Shown: positions 48,065 through 57,250 of the stretch, one piece after another
Numbering within the stretch: position 1 is the stretch's first letter
Layout of the letters: each line of letters begins with the position of its first letter
Assembly (NCBI RefSeq): GCF_020023385.1
Contig: NZ_JAIQCL010000009.1
Location: 130,069 to 194,068 of the forward strand
DNA: 64,000 bases
Source of the DNA: Planococcus circulans
GTDB lineage: Bacteria; Bacillota; Bacilli; Bacillales_A; Planococcaceae
Direction of reading: 5' to 3'
The notes under the pieces: model-generated
Told to the model about the DNA's origin: nothing
Databases searched by the model: none
The model's input: only the letters and a program-made list of their open reading frames with translations
Position numbers and translations under genes: made by a program

Positions 48065-48766
48065 ATGAAAAAAGCGATTATAACACCGATTTTATTGGCA
48101 TTTTTCCTGGGTGCATGCTCAGAAGAAGAAGCGGGGACCGGAACTGAAGATGCGGCCGCACCAACCGAAAGTGAAGCAGTTGAAGTGGACGGTTATCCTC
48201 AGCTCTCTACAGAAGTCGCTGATGACGAAGCGCTTGTTGAGCTTACGACTTCCATGGGATCCATGCAGATCAAACTGTTTCCGGAAATTGCACCAAAAGC
48301 AGTGGAAAACTTTTTGACGCACGCAGAGGAAGGCTATTACGACGGCTTGACTTTCCATCGTGTGATTGAGGACTTCATGCTCCAGACAGGTGATCCGACC
48401 GGCACGGGCGGCGGCGGTGAAAGTATCTACGGCGCTCCGTTTGAAGATGAATTCAATGACCATCTCTTCAATATCCGCGGTGCTTTGTCGATGGCGAACG
48501 CGGGTCCTACGACGAACGGCAGCCAGTTCTTCATCGTCCAAGGACCGGCAGTTGCAGAAGCGGATTTGACCGGCGAATATCCGGAGGAAATCCGAGAAGT
48601 CTATCTGGAACAAGGTGGTGCGTTTTGGCTTGACGGCAAGCATACGGTGTTCGGACAAGTGATCGAAGGCATGGATATCGTAGATGCCATCGCGGCAGTT
48701 GAAACCGAGCAGGATAAACCGGTCGAAGACGTGACCATTGATTCGATCGAAATACTGGAGCAATGA
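48065..48766 (+). CDS. Cyclophilin-type peptidyl-prolyl isomerase lipoprotein
   Basis: 233 residues: signal peptide with lipobox FLGAC (Cys18), an acidic linker, then a cyclophilin domain (about residues 55-230) with [58 protein letters not shown] and FFIVQ. Assists folding of proteins outside the membrane, by family. ATG at 48065 is six bases after GGGGTG; the GTG at 48056 is part of that site. An extended -10 (TATGC TAAAAT, 48037-48047) precedes it. Confidence 0.93.
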   Translation: MKKAIITPILLAFFLGACSEEEAGTGTEDAAAPTESEAVEVDGYPQLSTEVADDEALVELTTSMGSMQIKLFPEIAPKAVENFLTHAEEGYYDGLTFHRVIEDFMLQTGDPTGTGGGGESIYGAPFEDEFNDHLFNIRGALSMANAGPTTNGSQFFIVQGPAVAEADLTGEYPEEIREVYLEQGGAFWLDGKHTVFGQVIEGMDIVDAIAAVETEQDKPVEDVTIDSIEILEQ

Positions 48767-48841
48767 CAAAAAATGCAAGTGCCAGCTACTCCGGTAGATG
48801 ACTGTAGAAGTGACCGGCCATCTCAACACTTAAAATGAATT

Positions 48842-48880
48842 GCAGAAGCTCCCTTTTACCGGGTTCTTCTGCTTTTCTTT
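48842..48880 (+). terminator. Terminator of the cyclophilin gene
   Basis: GCAGAAG...CTTCTGC with an inner CCC/GGG stem, then TTTTCTTTTT. Confidence 0.7.
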
Positions 48881-48936
48881 TTGTGATTCTGTGCTATTAT
48901 AGCCCTTAACGCTGCAGAAATGTTAGGTGAAAACAA

Positions 48937-49197
48937 ATGAATACAAGTGAAATGAACAGAAGAGCCGTTGCAGTCCTGGAAGACTGGGATCCTTTTGCAA
49001 TCGGTTCAGAGCTGTATGGCACCGAAATCGAAAAAGTCATCGTCCAATTGCATGTTCTGGATCATCCTTCAGAACTCGCGAAGCAAATCCAGAGCATCTA
49101 TGAAATCTCCTTCGATAAATGGATTCCATTGGAGCAGTGTGTGGAAATTTCCTACAAGTTAATTGCGTTCAAGTATGAAGCGAAACACATTATCTGA
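48937..49197 (+). CDS. yugE: DUF1871 family protein (YugE-like)
   Basis: 86 residues: VLEDWDPFAIGSELYGTEIE, then QSIYEISFDKWIPLEQCVEI, typical of DUF1871. Function unknown; a soluble helical protein. Extended -10 TGTGC TATTAT at 48890-48900 drives it. Only a weak TTAGGTG ribosome site precedes the ATG. Confidence 0.85.
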   Translation: MNTSEMNRRAVAVLEDWDPFAIGSELYGTEIEKVIVQLHVLDHPSELAKQIQSIYEISFDKWIPLEQCVEISYKLIAFKYEAKHII

Positions 49198-49202
49198 AAA
49201 AC

Positions 49203-49244
49203 AAAAAGAGCTTTCGGCGACTATTCGCCGAAAGCTCTTTTTTT
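49203..49244. terminator. Bidirectional terminator between yugE and the XRE gene
   Basis: AGAGCTTTCGGCG-ACTATT-CGCCGAAAGCTCT with A and T runs on the two sides. Confidence 0.9.
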
Positions 49245-49253
49245 GATGATGGC

Positions 49254-49466
49254 TTATTTTGAACCTAAGCCATCTACTAAGTTAGATGCGGGTACTTCCA
49301 ATGCATTTGAAAGGATTAAAATGGTTTGGTTGGAAGGGACTTCTTCGCCGCTTTCATAGGCTTGAAGCTTGGCGACGCCAATTCTTGTCTTTAAGGACAA
49401 TTCGTCCAATGATAAGTTACGCTCTACGCGAAGCGCTTTTAATTGGTCGTGTAACTCATTTTTCAT
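49254..49466 (-). CDS. XRE-family helix-turn-helix regulator, 70 aa
   Basis: A lone Cro/CI-type HTH: LKALRVERNLSLDELSLKTR, then IGVAKLQAYESGEEVPSNQT. No effector domain. Target genes cannot be told; it stands alone between yugE and the second NSS carrier. GAAGGAG precedes the ATG. Confidence 0.9.
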   Translation of the reverse strand: MKNELHDQLKALRVERNLSLDELSLKTRIGVAKLQAYESGEEVPSNQTILILSNALEVPASNLVDGLGSK

Positions 49467-49565
49467 TTTCCTGCACTCCTTCTTTAATGGAACTTTCTTC
49501 TATTTATATACTATCATGCACAGAATTTTTCCGATAGGATAAGTTATGGCATTTTTCGAACAGTT

Positions 49566-50906
49566 TCATCCTTGGAAAATAGCAAAGATGCCTTGGATAA
49601 AAACAACGATGATTGCAATCGGTGCCACATAGCGGACCAGTATACGCCAAATATCAACCCACAGATTCTGCTGGGACAGCTCTTCGTGCGCATCTTGCTT
49701 TGTCAGAACATAGCCCGCAAATAGTGACGTGAATAAGGCGCCGAGCGGCAAGCCGATTCTGCTCGTCAATGTGTCGACGAAATCGAAGAATGTCATCCCG
49801 AAGAATACCTCTTGCGGCATGACGCCGAAAGACAAGGCACTCGGAATTCCGACGATGAAAATCATCAAGCCGAAAATCAACGCGACACGGCGTCGGCGAT
49901 CGTATTTATTCTTGACACCGATGGAAACCGTGATCTCCAGCATGGAAATGGAAGAAGTCAAGGTTGCAAACAGCAACAGGATAAAGAAGATGATCATCAG
50001 GAACTCACCCATGAACAATTGATCGAAAATAGCTGGAAGAATGATGAACACCAGACCAGGCCCCTGATCGGGTGTATAGCCCAAAGCGAATACAGCAGGG
50101 AAGATGATCAGTCCTGCCATGATTGAAATGATGATGTTCAAGGACACCACACTGACAGAAGAGCGCGTCAGATTTTCAGATTTCGACAGGTAGGATGAAT
50201 AGGTGATCATTCCGGCAACACCGACGCTTAACGAGAAGAAAGCTTGGCCAAGTGCCACCAATGCTGTTTCAAAATTAAAGAATGACCAATCAGGGACGAA
50301 CATGAAACGTACGCCTTCCATAGCCCCGTCCAGTGTCAACGAACGAATCATCAACACCAGGAAGAAAATCAATAATGCCGGCATCATGATTTTGCTGGCG
50401 CGTTCGATGCCGCCCTTGATGCCGCCTTGTACGATCCAAATAGTCAATCCCATGAAAGCGGCCTGCGCAAGCAGAACTTCCCATGGATTAGTAATGATGC
50501 CGGTAAACAGCTCGGCAAATTCAGCATCCCCTAAATCGGATAACTGGAACAGGATAGAGCGGCCCAAATACGATAAGACCCAACCGCCAACAACACTGTA
50601 AAAAGACAAAATCAGAAACGAAAAGATAAATCCGGACCAGCCGATTAAATACCACGGTTTACCGGGAGCTTGTTTTTTCAATCCGCTGACTGCATCAGCC
50701 TGGCCTCTGCGGCCGATGACAAATTCAGCCAGAAGAATCGGCAATCCGATGGCTACTGTACTGATGATAAACAGTAAGATAAAGACACTGCCTCCATTAG
50801 CGCCAGTTTCGTATGGGAATTTCCAAATGGCCCCCAAGCCGATTGCGCTCCCTGCAGCCGCAAGAATAAAGCCTAGCTTGGAACTCCATTGATCACGTTT
50901 TTTCAA
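49566..50906 (-). CDS. Sodium-dependent NSS-family transporter
   Basis: 446 residues with the LeuT TM1 motif (SKLGFILAAAGSAIGLGAIW, KFPYETGANGGSVFILLFII) and 11-12 helices. Na+-coupled amino acid uptake is expected. Unlike the NSS gene at 28393 it has no MetS-like small gene after it: the 99-base gap to the XRE gene encodes no hydrophobic peptide. TTG at 50906 is eight bases from GGAG; the GTG at 50915 overlaps that site. Confidence 0.9.
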   Translation of the reverse strand: MKKRDQWSSKLGFILAAAGSAIGLGAIWKFPYETGANGGSVFILLFIISTVAIGLPILLAEFVIGRRGQADAVSGLKKQAPGKPWYLIGWSGFIFSFLILSFYSVVGGWVLSYLGRSILFQLSDLGDAEFAELFTGIITNPWEVLLAQAAFMGLTIWIVQGGIKGGIERASKIMMPALLIFFLVLMIRSLTLDGAMEGVRFMFVPDWSFFNFETALVALGQAFFSLSVGVAGMITYSSYLSKSENLTRSSVSVVSLNIIISIMAGLIIFPAVFALGYTPDQGPGLVFIILPAIFDQLFMGEFLMIIFFILLLFATLTSSISMLEITVSIGVKNKYDRRRRVALIFGLMIFIVGIPSALSFGVMPQEVFFGMTFFDFVDTLTSRIGLPLGALFTSLFAGYVLTKQDAHEELSQQNLWVDIWRILVRYVAPIAIIVVFIQGIFAIFQG

Positions 50907-51055
50907 CTTCTTCACTCCTATCTCATGTAGATTTCCTCATTTTACACGAGCAGCACTAAAAAAAATAGCAGTATTTGAAACGCTGGGAGGATTAGAGCGT
51001 ATAATACTTAGTAACTTAAAAGAGTGATTATTCCAAAAGGTTGAGAGGTGGAGCA

Positions 51056-53668
51056 ATGGCTTCTGCAAATGATCATTATGGACAAGGCCAAAAAGGGGAA
51101 GAATCCGCATTCTCTTCTTGGGTCGGTGAAATCCAGCCGGATCTCGGCCGCTTTGTTTACCAATTAGGTGTAACTATAGAAGAACTGCCGAACTTCCAAC
51201 AGCTGGTCCTGCTCCAACTGCATGAACAATTTGAGCAGCTGACACCAGAGCAGGCAAAAATTCAGCTATACAAAATAACGGTTCAACAAATACAAGAGCA
51301 CTCTCTCCACTTTGAAAACAACAGTAAACCTCAAGTACTTGGGTTTCCAGAGGATCAGGAACTGCATACGCAGCTGCAAAAATTGGACTTGGCTAAGCGT
51401 GTCCCATTTGCTTTAACTCGCTTTCACAGCTTGTCACCAGCAGAAATCTCTATCATTACAGAAATGCAGGACCATCAGCTACATCAGGTGATGGAAGAAG
51501 GGGCGCGGGAGTTGCAGCAGCATCTGCAAGTGGACGAACGACAGATGCAGCAGCGGCTGGTTCTGCTTGAGAAATCCTATCGCCGCTTAGTGCCCCCTTT
51601 GCCAGTTGATCGTGAGCTTCAGCGTATAGATAGAAACCCTTCTTCTCCAGAAGAATCCCCTAAAATCACAGAGCCTCCACTGCAGAACCGAAAAAAACCG
51701 TTCATTGTAATGGGGGCGGCGGGTCTGTTTCTGGCAGCGGTCATCGGAGCAAGCTTTACGATAAACGACCAGCAGTCCGAAACAGCGGGTACAACAGAAT
51801 ATCAAAAAGCTGAGAAAGTGACGGATGAAATGGTTGCAGACTGGCAGAGCCGATACAAAACCATCAAAGAAACTTCGCCAAAGCGATTAGGAATGTCGAT
51901 TGAACAATACAGTCAGCTGGATTATGTCAAACAGGCAGATGCCGAAATGGCAAGGACGTTCAGTGATGAATCACTCCGTTCGCTGGAAGATGATCCCATA
52001 GAAATGCAGCTGGCTATGGATCACCTTTTCAGGCAAATTGAAACTCCGCGAGGCATGACGGAGTCCTTAACGGGTCCCAATGCAATGCCAAGCAGCGAAA
52101 TAGAAGACTTTCTCCGCAATTATGCAGCCAAAACAGACGAGCTGCGTGTGTTTGCGGACAGCGTGCTGTTGAAGTATCAGGAGGAATTGGAATCGACGAT
52201 CGTGATGGATCAGTTATCTCCCGAAAAACTGTTGGCGGAGTCAGAAAACTATCCTGAAAAATTGCGTTTGCTTGTGGAATCCCTTCCCGAATACAACCTG
52301 CTCGCAGTCGTACACCCAAACGGTGAAAAGTTCAGAACGGTCCGGGATGTCCATATCCTTAATCAGCAGCAGCCGATCGCAAGTGACCCTTATGCCTGGC
52401 AATATTTAAACCTGTTGAGCAATGAACCTTATTTTGATGGCAGCGGATTTTTAATGCCGATCGAAACCATCCCTCAGCACTTGATGATCATGGAGCAGGC
52501 TTTAGTGGAGGAAGGAGATGGGACTTCCTTATTTGATGGAATCGAAGTGGCCTATCCGCAAGTCTTTTGGCAGTTGGTGAAGGGAAGCGAAAACTCTTCG
52601 GTCTATGATACAGAAGGCAAAGTCAAAGATGATTACCGCAAAGCCTGGAATGGATTGGCTACATCCAATCCGATGGCCTTTTTGATGCTGCCGATCCTTG
52701 AGGAAATGGAAGCCAGTGATTGGACGGCTTCGGCTCATTACGATGAATTGAAATTCCAGGATCTCTTGAATGCTTTAGCAATGGAAAAGTCAGGTGACCT
52801 TGCCGAGAAGCTGCCCAATGGCAATTTGATGATTGAAGATGAATTTGTCGACATGCAGGATTTTGACTGGAGCCGCATACAGCCTTTATACGAATCATTC
52901 AAATCCACCTATGACCTCCAGCTTTTAGCGGACGTCCCGCCACTGGATGTTTTGTTCATGTACCATTATGCCAATAAACTCGGAGATACTGAGACGCTGT
53001 GGCATCTGTTGGCAGCCAGTCCGTTAAAGCCGCCACTTACGGAATTTGAAAAAGAATGGAAGCCAATTCCCGATATTGCGGAAACCGCACAATGGGTTGA
53101 ACTTTCGGGTGACTTCTCTAAACAGCGGGTAAAAGACAAGGTCTATATCTACCCTCAAGTTCAATTGGATGAATACGATCAACGATTAGATCTCCTGTTG
53201 GTGACTGAGAAAGACCGGATATGGCAAATCGACTACCAGCAGTATGAAAGCTATGACTTGCTGGGTGCAGATCAGCAATTTAAAGAAAATGTCGACTCGC
53301 TGTATGCGGCATTTACGGCCGGTCAACAAAACCAGCTTCCTGCTGACACCAAACCTGGAGAAGTGGCAGCGGTGTTCTTCAAAGCTGTAGAAAACAAAGA
53401 TATTCAAGCAATGAGAAAATTGAGTACAGAAACTGAATGGACAGATGAAGAATACGTTTACTTTTTGGAATTGCATAGTTTTCGCCCATTTTCCGAATTG
53501 GCACAATTGGCGTTCGCGACCAATTTCAGTGCATGGAATTCAGGGGACCTTACCGGCAGAGCCGAAATAGAATACGCTTCCGGACCTCAGGACAGCCTGT
53601 TTAAGGAAAGCTTTTTGATGAAAAAAACCGAGGATGGCTGGCGTATGGTTCACTCAAATAATTACTGA
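51056..53668 (+). CDS. Single-pass membrane protein with sigma-factor-like cytoplasmic region and large extracellular domain
   Basis: 870 residues. Residues about 1-160 are helical and read like degenerate ECF-sigma regions: FSSWVGEIQPDLGRFVYQLG then NFQQLVLLQLHEQF resembles region 2, and LDLAKRVPFALTRFHSLSPA then EISIITEMQDHQLHQVMEEG resembles region 4. A proline/charged linker leads to one membrane helix at about 216-236 (FIVMGAAGLFLAAVIGASFT), after which about 630 residues are outside. No catalytic motif is recognised outside; it is acidic with many aromatic residues. ATG at 51056 follows GAGAGGTGGAG. I do not recognise the whole protein; membrane topology is a firm reading, sigma likeness is tentative. 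Confidence 0.75.
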   Translation: MASANDHYGQGQKGEESAFSSWVGEIQPDLGRFVYQLGVTIEELPNFQQLVLLQLHEQFEQLTPEQAKIQLYKITVQQIQEHSLHFENNSKPQVLGFPEDQELHTQLQKLDLAKRVPFALTRFHSLSPAEISIITEMQDHQLHQVMEEGARELQQHLQVDERQMQQRLVLLEKSYRRLVPPLPVDRELQRIDRNPSSPEESPKITEPPLQNRKKPFIVMGAAGLFLAAVIGASFTINDQQSETAGTTEYQKAEKVTDEMVADWQSRYKTIKETSPKRLGMSIEQYSQLDYVKQADAEMARTFSDESLRSLEDDPIEMQLAMDHLFRQIETPRGMTESLTGPNAMPSSEIEDFLRNYAAKTDELRVFADSVLLKYQEELESTIVMDQLSPEKLLAESENYPEKLRLLVESLPEYNLLAVVHPNGEKFRTVRDVHILNQQQPIASDPYAWQYLNLLSNEPYFDGSGFLMPIETIPQHLMIMEQALVEEGDGTSLFDGIEVAYPQVFWQLVKGSENSSVYDTEGKVKDDYRKAWNGLATSNPMAFLMLPILEEMEASDWTASAHYDELKFQDLLNALAMEKSGDLAEKLPNGNLMIEDEFVDMQDFDWSRIQPLYESFKSTYDLQLLADVPPLDVLFMYHYANKLGDTETLWHLLAASPLKPPLTEFEKEWKPIPDIAETAQWVELSGDFSKQRVKDKVYIYPQVQLDEYDQRLDLLLVTEKDRIWQIDYQQYESYDLLGADQQFKENVDSLYAAFTAGQQNQLPADTKPGEVAAVFFKAVENKDIQAMRKLSTETEWTDEEYVYFLELHSFRPFSELAQLAFATNFSAWNSGDLTGRAEIEYASGPQDSLFKESFLMKKTEDGWRMVHSNNY

Positions 53669-53670
53669 TT

Positions 53671-53699
53671 TTACTCTGGGCATATACCTGTGCTATAAT
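53671..53699 (+). promoter_or_regulatory. Extended -10 promoter of yugI
   Basis: TGTGC TATAAT (53689-53699) with a weak TTACTC 17 bases upstream; lies directly after the preceding stop codon. Confidence 0.6.
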
Positions 53700-53754
53700 A
53701 TACAGATGCCAATAGGTGTACAGGACAATTAGATATGACTAGGAGCGGGTAAAC

Positions 53755-54129
53755 ATGACAAAAACATACCAAACAGGCGATACGGTTTCAGGTAAAGTTA
53801 CAGGAATCCAGCCATACGGCGCATTCGTAGCTTTAGACGATCAAACACAAGGTTTGGTCCACATTTCAGAAATCACTCACGGTTACGTGAAAGAAGTAAG
53901 TGAGTATTTGGCAGTAGGACAAGAAGTTGACGTGAAAGTATTGGAAGTTGATGAGAAATCTAAAAAAATCAGCCTTTCAATCCGCGCACTTCAAGAGCAG
54001 CCACCAGCAGCTCAAAGAACTGAAAAACCAAAACAATCTCTTCAGTCACATGTGAACGAAAGTGATTCTGAAGGATTCAACTCATTGAAAGACAAAATGC
54101 AAGAGTGGATCAAACGCTCTGGACAGTAA
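53755..54129 (+). CDS. yugI: S1 RNA-binding domain protein (YugI, general stress protein 13-like)
   Basis: 124 residues: one S1 domain (about 5-75) with GDTVSGKVTGIQPYGAFVAL, GLVHISEITHGYVKEV and VLEVDEKSKKISLSIRAL, then a polar tail. Ribosome-associated in bacilli by family knowledge. GGAGCGG precedes the ATG. One-gene unit with a strong bidirectional terminator. Confidence 0.93.
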   Translation: MTKTYQTGDTVSGKVTGIQPYGAFVALDDQTQGLVHISEITHGYVKEVSEYLAVGQEVDVKVLEVDEKSKKISLSIRALQEQPPAAQRTEKPKQSLQSHVNESDSEGFNSLKDKMQEWIKRSGQ

Positions 54130-54136
54130 CAAAACA

Positions 54137-54178
54137 AAAAACGAAGCGCAGACATCATGTCTGCGCTTCGTTTTTTTT
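54137..54178. terminator. Bidirectional terminator between yugI and the regulator
   Basis: AACGAAGCGCAGACAT-C-ATGTCTGCGCTTCGTT, 16-bp stem with T runs on both strands; the regulator stop codon lies at the tip. Confidence 0.9.
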
Positions 54179-55468
54179 GATTTTCCGTAACCGGTATTGC
54201 AGGTTTTGCCGGCTCATGCCGAGGGCAGCAGCTGCTTTCGTGACGTTGCCGCCATGAAGATCCATCGCTTTTTGAAGGTAATACATCTCGGCCTCGAACA
54301 AATATTCATCGAGCGGCAACAGGTCTGCATTGGATTGAACGATGAAGTCTTCGGGCTGATGCTCACTTTTCAGGTCTGTCTTCAGCTTGAAATGATGCGG
54401 CAGCATGTCGACCGTCACTATTTCCTGTGTTGTCAACATCGATGCAGTTTCATCGAGCAGCAATTCGAGTTCTTTTAAATTTCCTGGCCAGTCATATGTG
54501 TGAAGCAAATCCGTGACTTCCTGATCCAACCCCTGGACGATCGAACCGACCATCATCCGATGACGTGAAAAATAATCGTTTACAAACGGCAGAATGTCTT
54601 CTTTTCTGGACCGCAGGGGTTCCACTTTGATGGTCATCGATGAAAAGAAATAATACAGATCTTTCAATAACTGATTTGAAGCGATCAATTCCACGGGGTC
54701 GTCACCGACACTGGCGATAAAATACGTATTTCCCTTCGAGCGTTCTTCAGCCATCTCCAATAATTGCTTCTGCAGCGGCAGCGGCAACAAGTCGATTCGC
54801 TCACAGTATATGGTGCCATCGTCAATTTGCTTGATGTCTTCCCCTAGTTGATCGATGATCATGCCGTCTGTTCCATGACAATAGAGTGTGTACATTTGCC
54901 TGTCAGAGGATTGGGCCGAGTGCATCGCTTCAGCAATCAATTCTTTGCCGGTCCCCGATTCCCCAACCAGCAGCACCGGCAATTTTGCCGTCGCCGCTTT
55001 TTCAGCAGTTGCAATGACTTTCTTCATGCTTTTGGAAACTGCGGTAATCGTCGAAAAGGTGATGGGTTCTTCGTATTTTTTCAAGGGCTGATAAATCACT
55101 TTTTCAAGCGTCGTAACATCCCGTGATAATTCGATGGCCCCAATCAGGTTCTTTCCAGTAAAGACTGGATACGTATCATTGATGGTGGTGATTTCCTGGC
55201 CTTTTCGGTTCCAATAAGTTTGTTTAACGTTGAAAACAGGCTTGCCACTTTGCAGAACTTGCAGAAGGGTGCTCTCGGATTGGTCGAAACGGAACATCTC
55301 CAGCAGGGAGCGGTCCGCCAGCTCGTCAAAATCAAAGCCTTCAATTTCCCTCATCTTTTTGTTGTAAAGAATGGTTTTCCCTTTGGTGTCAACTGCGTGA
55401 ATCCCAATGGCCACGTGCTCTCCGGCAAATTTATAGAATGGGGATAAATCGATATCTTCCGGTTTCAA
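54155..55468 (-). CDS. RocR/NtrC-type regulator with degenerate AAA+ domain (PAS-AAA-Fis)
   Basis: 437 residues: PAS domain (about 10-115; GIHAVDTKGKTILYNKKMRE), AAA+ domain (about 140-360) and Fis-type HTH (about 408-430; NVTKAAAALGMSRQNLQYRL). Walker A is intact (LLVGESGTGKE), but the GAFTGA loop that touches sigma-54 is missing, Walker B reads GTIYCERI instead of GTLFLDEI, the arginine-finger segment reads LKDLYYFF instead of FREDLYYRL, and sensor II reads GNLKEL instead of GNVREL. It therefore should not remodel sigma-54 holoenzyme; a TyrR-like mode is inferred. TTG at 55468 follows GGAG by eight bases. Divergent from rocA, its likely target. Confidence 0.88.
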   Translation of the reverse strand: MKPEDIDLSPFYKFAGEHVAIGIHAVDTKGKTILYNKKMREIEGFDFDELADRSLLEMFRFDQSESTLLQVLQSGKPVFNVKQTYWNRKGQEITTINDTYPVFTGKNLIGAIELSRDVTTLEKVIYQPLKKYEEPITFSTITAVSKSMKKVIATAEKAATAKLPVLLVGESGTGKELIAEAMHSAQSSDRQMYTLYCHGTDGMIIDQLGEDIKQIDDGTIYCERIDLLPLPLQKQLLEMAEERSKGNTYFIASVGDDPVELIASNQLLKDLYYFFSSMTIKVEPLRSRKEDILPFVNDYFSRHRMMVGSIVQGLDQEVTDLLHTYDWPGNLKELELLLDETASMLTTQEIVTVDMLPHHFKLKTDLKSEHQPEDFIVQSNADLLPLDEYLFEAEMYYLQKAMDLHGGNVTKAAAALGMSRQNLQYRLRKIKKNEAQT

Positions 55469-55511
55469 AACGCTCACTCCAAAATTATTTTGATTTTTTA
55501 AATAAAAACAC

Positions 55512-55540
55512 TTGAATTATGCAACAATCTTTTGCATTAT
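55512..55540 (+). promoter_or_regulatory. Candidate sigma-A promoter of rocA
   Basis: TTGAAT, 17 bases, CATTAT. No -24/-12 (GG-N10-GC) sigma-54 promoter was found in the 139-base intergenic region. Confidence 0.45.
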
Positions 55541-55581
55541 TATATATGGAAGCAGATATAAAGTGCAAATTTTTTTTGCGC
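55519..55581 (+). promoter_or_regulatory. Paired TGCAA inverted repeats upstream of rocA
   Basis: Site 1 is ATGCAA-N7-TTGCAT (55519-55537); site 2 is GTGCAAA-N5-TTTGCGC (55563-55581, one mismatch). Their centres are 44 bases apart, about four helical turns. Site 1 overlaps the promoter; site 2 is downstream of it. Candidate binding sites of the divergent regulator. Confidence 0.5.
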
Positions 55582-55607
55582 TTACTTAAAACTCAAGGAG
55601 GATTTAC

Positions 55608-57152
55608 ATGATTCCCTATAAACACGAACCATTCACAGATTTCTCGATCGACAAAAATCGCACAGACTACCTGGAAGGCTTGAAAACAGTTGAAGCTTAC
55701 CTGGGTCAGGACTATCCGTTGATTATTGGTGGAGAGCGTGTAACCACTGAAGATAAAATCGTTTCCTTCAATCCTTCAAATAAAGAAGAACTAATTGGCC
55801 GCGTGTCAAAATCAAATAAAGAATTGGCTGAAAAAGCAATGCAGTCAGCTGACGAAGCTTTTAAAACGTGGAAGAAAGTAAAGCCTGAAATTCGCGCTGA
55901 TGTATTAATGAGAGCAGCTGCGATTGTCCGCCGCCGCAAACACGAGTTCTCGGCACTTTTGACGAAAGAAGCAGGCAAGCCTTGGAATGAAGCGGATGCA
56001 GATACAGCAGAAGCCATCGATTTCATGGAATATTACGCTCGCCAAATGCTGCGCCTGAAAGATGGCATGCCAGTAGAAAGCCGTCCGGGCGAAGACAACC
56101 GCTACGATTATATTCCGTTAGGAGTAGGCGTCGTTATCTCACCTTGGAACTTCGCTTTCGCGATTATGGCTGGAACAACTGTTGCAGCAATGGTTGCAGG
56201 AAACACGGTTCTATTGAAGCCAGCTTCAACAACACCAATCGTTGCCTACAAATTCATTGAGGTCCTTGAAGAAGCGGGCATGCCACCAGGCGTTGTCAAC
56301 TACATCCCAGGACCAGGCGCTGAAGTTGGGGATTACTTGGTCGATCACCCGAACACTCGCTTCATCTCATTCACAGGTTCAAAAGAAGTTGGCTTGCGCA
56401 TCGCAGAACGTTCTTCTAAAGTGAATAAAGGACAGGTTTGGATGAAACGCCTGATTGCTGAAATGGGCGGAAAAAATACCATGGTCGTAGACAAGGAAGC
56501 AGATCTTGAGCTTGCTGCACAATCAATCGTGAAATCCGCATTCGGCTTCAGCGGACAGAAATGTTCAGCTGGATCACGTGCTGTCATCGTTGAAGATGTA
56601 TACGACACTGTACTTGAACGCGTCATCGAATTGACAAAAGAATTGACGATTGGCGATCCGACAGATCAATCTAATTACATGGGACCGGTCATCGACGGCA
56701 ACTCATACAAAAAAATCATGGACTATATTGAAATCGGCAAAGAAGAAGGCCGACTGGTTGCAGGTGGAGACGGAGACGACTCGAAAGGTTTCTTCGTAAA
56801 TCCGACTGTCTTTGCTGATCTAGATCCGCAGGCACGCATTATGCAGGAAGAAATTTTTGGTCCAGTCGTTGGTTTGATGAAAGCGAAAGATTTTGACCAT
56901 GCAATCGAAATCGCCAACAACACAGAATATGGTTTGACTGGCGGAGTGATTACAAACAACCGCGCGAACCTTGAAAAAGCCCGTGAAGATTTCCATGTTG
57001 GAAACTTGTATTTCAACCGCGGCTGTACAGGCGCAATCGTTGGATACCAGTCATTCGGTGGATTCAACATGTCCGGAACCGACTCAAAAGCAGGCGGACC
57101 AGATTACCTTGTTCTTCACATGCAGGCACAAACCACTTCTGAAATGTATTAA
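55608..57152 (+). CDS. rocA: L-glutamate gamma-semialdehyde (1-pyrroline-5-carboxylate) dehydrogenase
   Basis: 514 residues, ALDH superfamily: [33 protein letters not shown], catalytic region [12 protein letters not shown] and nucleophile Cys in [15 protein letters not shown]. Oxidises glutamate semialdehyde from proline or arginine/ornithine to glutamate with NAD+. CAAGGAGG precedes the ATG. Lies between the regulator and rocD. Confidence 0.95.
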   Translation: MIPYKHEPFTDFSIDKNRTDYLEGLKTVEAYLGQDYPLIIGGERVTTEDKIVSFNPSNKEELIGRVSKSNKELAEKAMQSADEAFKTWKKVKPEIRADVLMRAAAIVRRRKHEFSALLTKEAGKPWNEADADTAEAIDFMEYYARQMLRLKDGMPVESRPGEDNRYDYIPLGVGVVISPWNFAFAIMAGTTVAAMVAGNTVLLKPASTTPIVAYKFIEVLEEAGMPPGVVNYIPGPGAEVGDYLVDHPNTRFISFTGSKEVGLRIAERSSKVNKGQVWMKRLIAEMGGKNTMVVDKEADLELAAQSIVKSAFGFSGQKCSAGSRAVIVEDVYDTVLERVIELTKELTIGDPTDQSNYMGPVIDGNSYKKIMDYIEIGKEEGRLVAGGDGDDSKGFFVNPTVFADLDPQARIMQEEIFGPVVGLMKAKDFDHAIEIANNTEYGLTGGVITNNRANLEKAREDFHVGNLYFNRGCTGAIVGYQSFGGFNMSGTDSKAGGPDYLVLHMQAQTTSEMY

Positions 57153-57186
57153 TTCAACAGTTTAAATGTATTAAAACAACAAGAAA

Positions 57187-57195
57187 TGGTATAAT
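57187..57195 (+). promoter_or_regulatory. Extended -10 promoter between rocA and rocD
   Basis: TGG TATAAT; its predicted transcript would begin at about 57202, at the first base of the following hairpin. Confidence 0.5.
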
Positions 57196-57201
57196 AATTC
57201 A

Positions 57202-57235
57202 TTAAAAGGGCAGACGAATGTCTGCCCTTTTTAAA
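57202..57235 (+). terminator. Hairpin between rocA and rocD
   Basis: AAAAGGGCAGAC-GAAT-GTCTGCCCTTTT then T and A residues. Can end the rocA transcript and would be the 5' end of a rocD transcript. Confidence 0.7.
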
Positions 57236-57250
57236 AAAGGAGGAATTTAG

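Noticed and set aside
48119..48829. 236-codon open frame on the minus strand across the cyclophilin gene
   Set aside because: Antisense shadow of a clear cyclophilin; Arg/His/Cys-rich, no ribosome site and no family likeness.
49467..49565. Possible MetS-like small subunit after the second NSS gene
   Set aside because: The only ATG frame here gives about 21 polar residues with no membrane helix.
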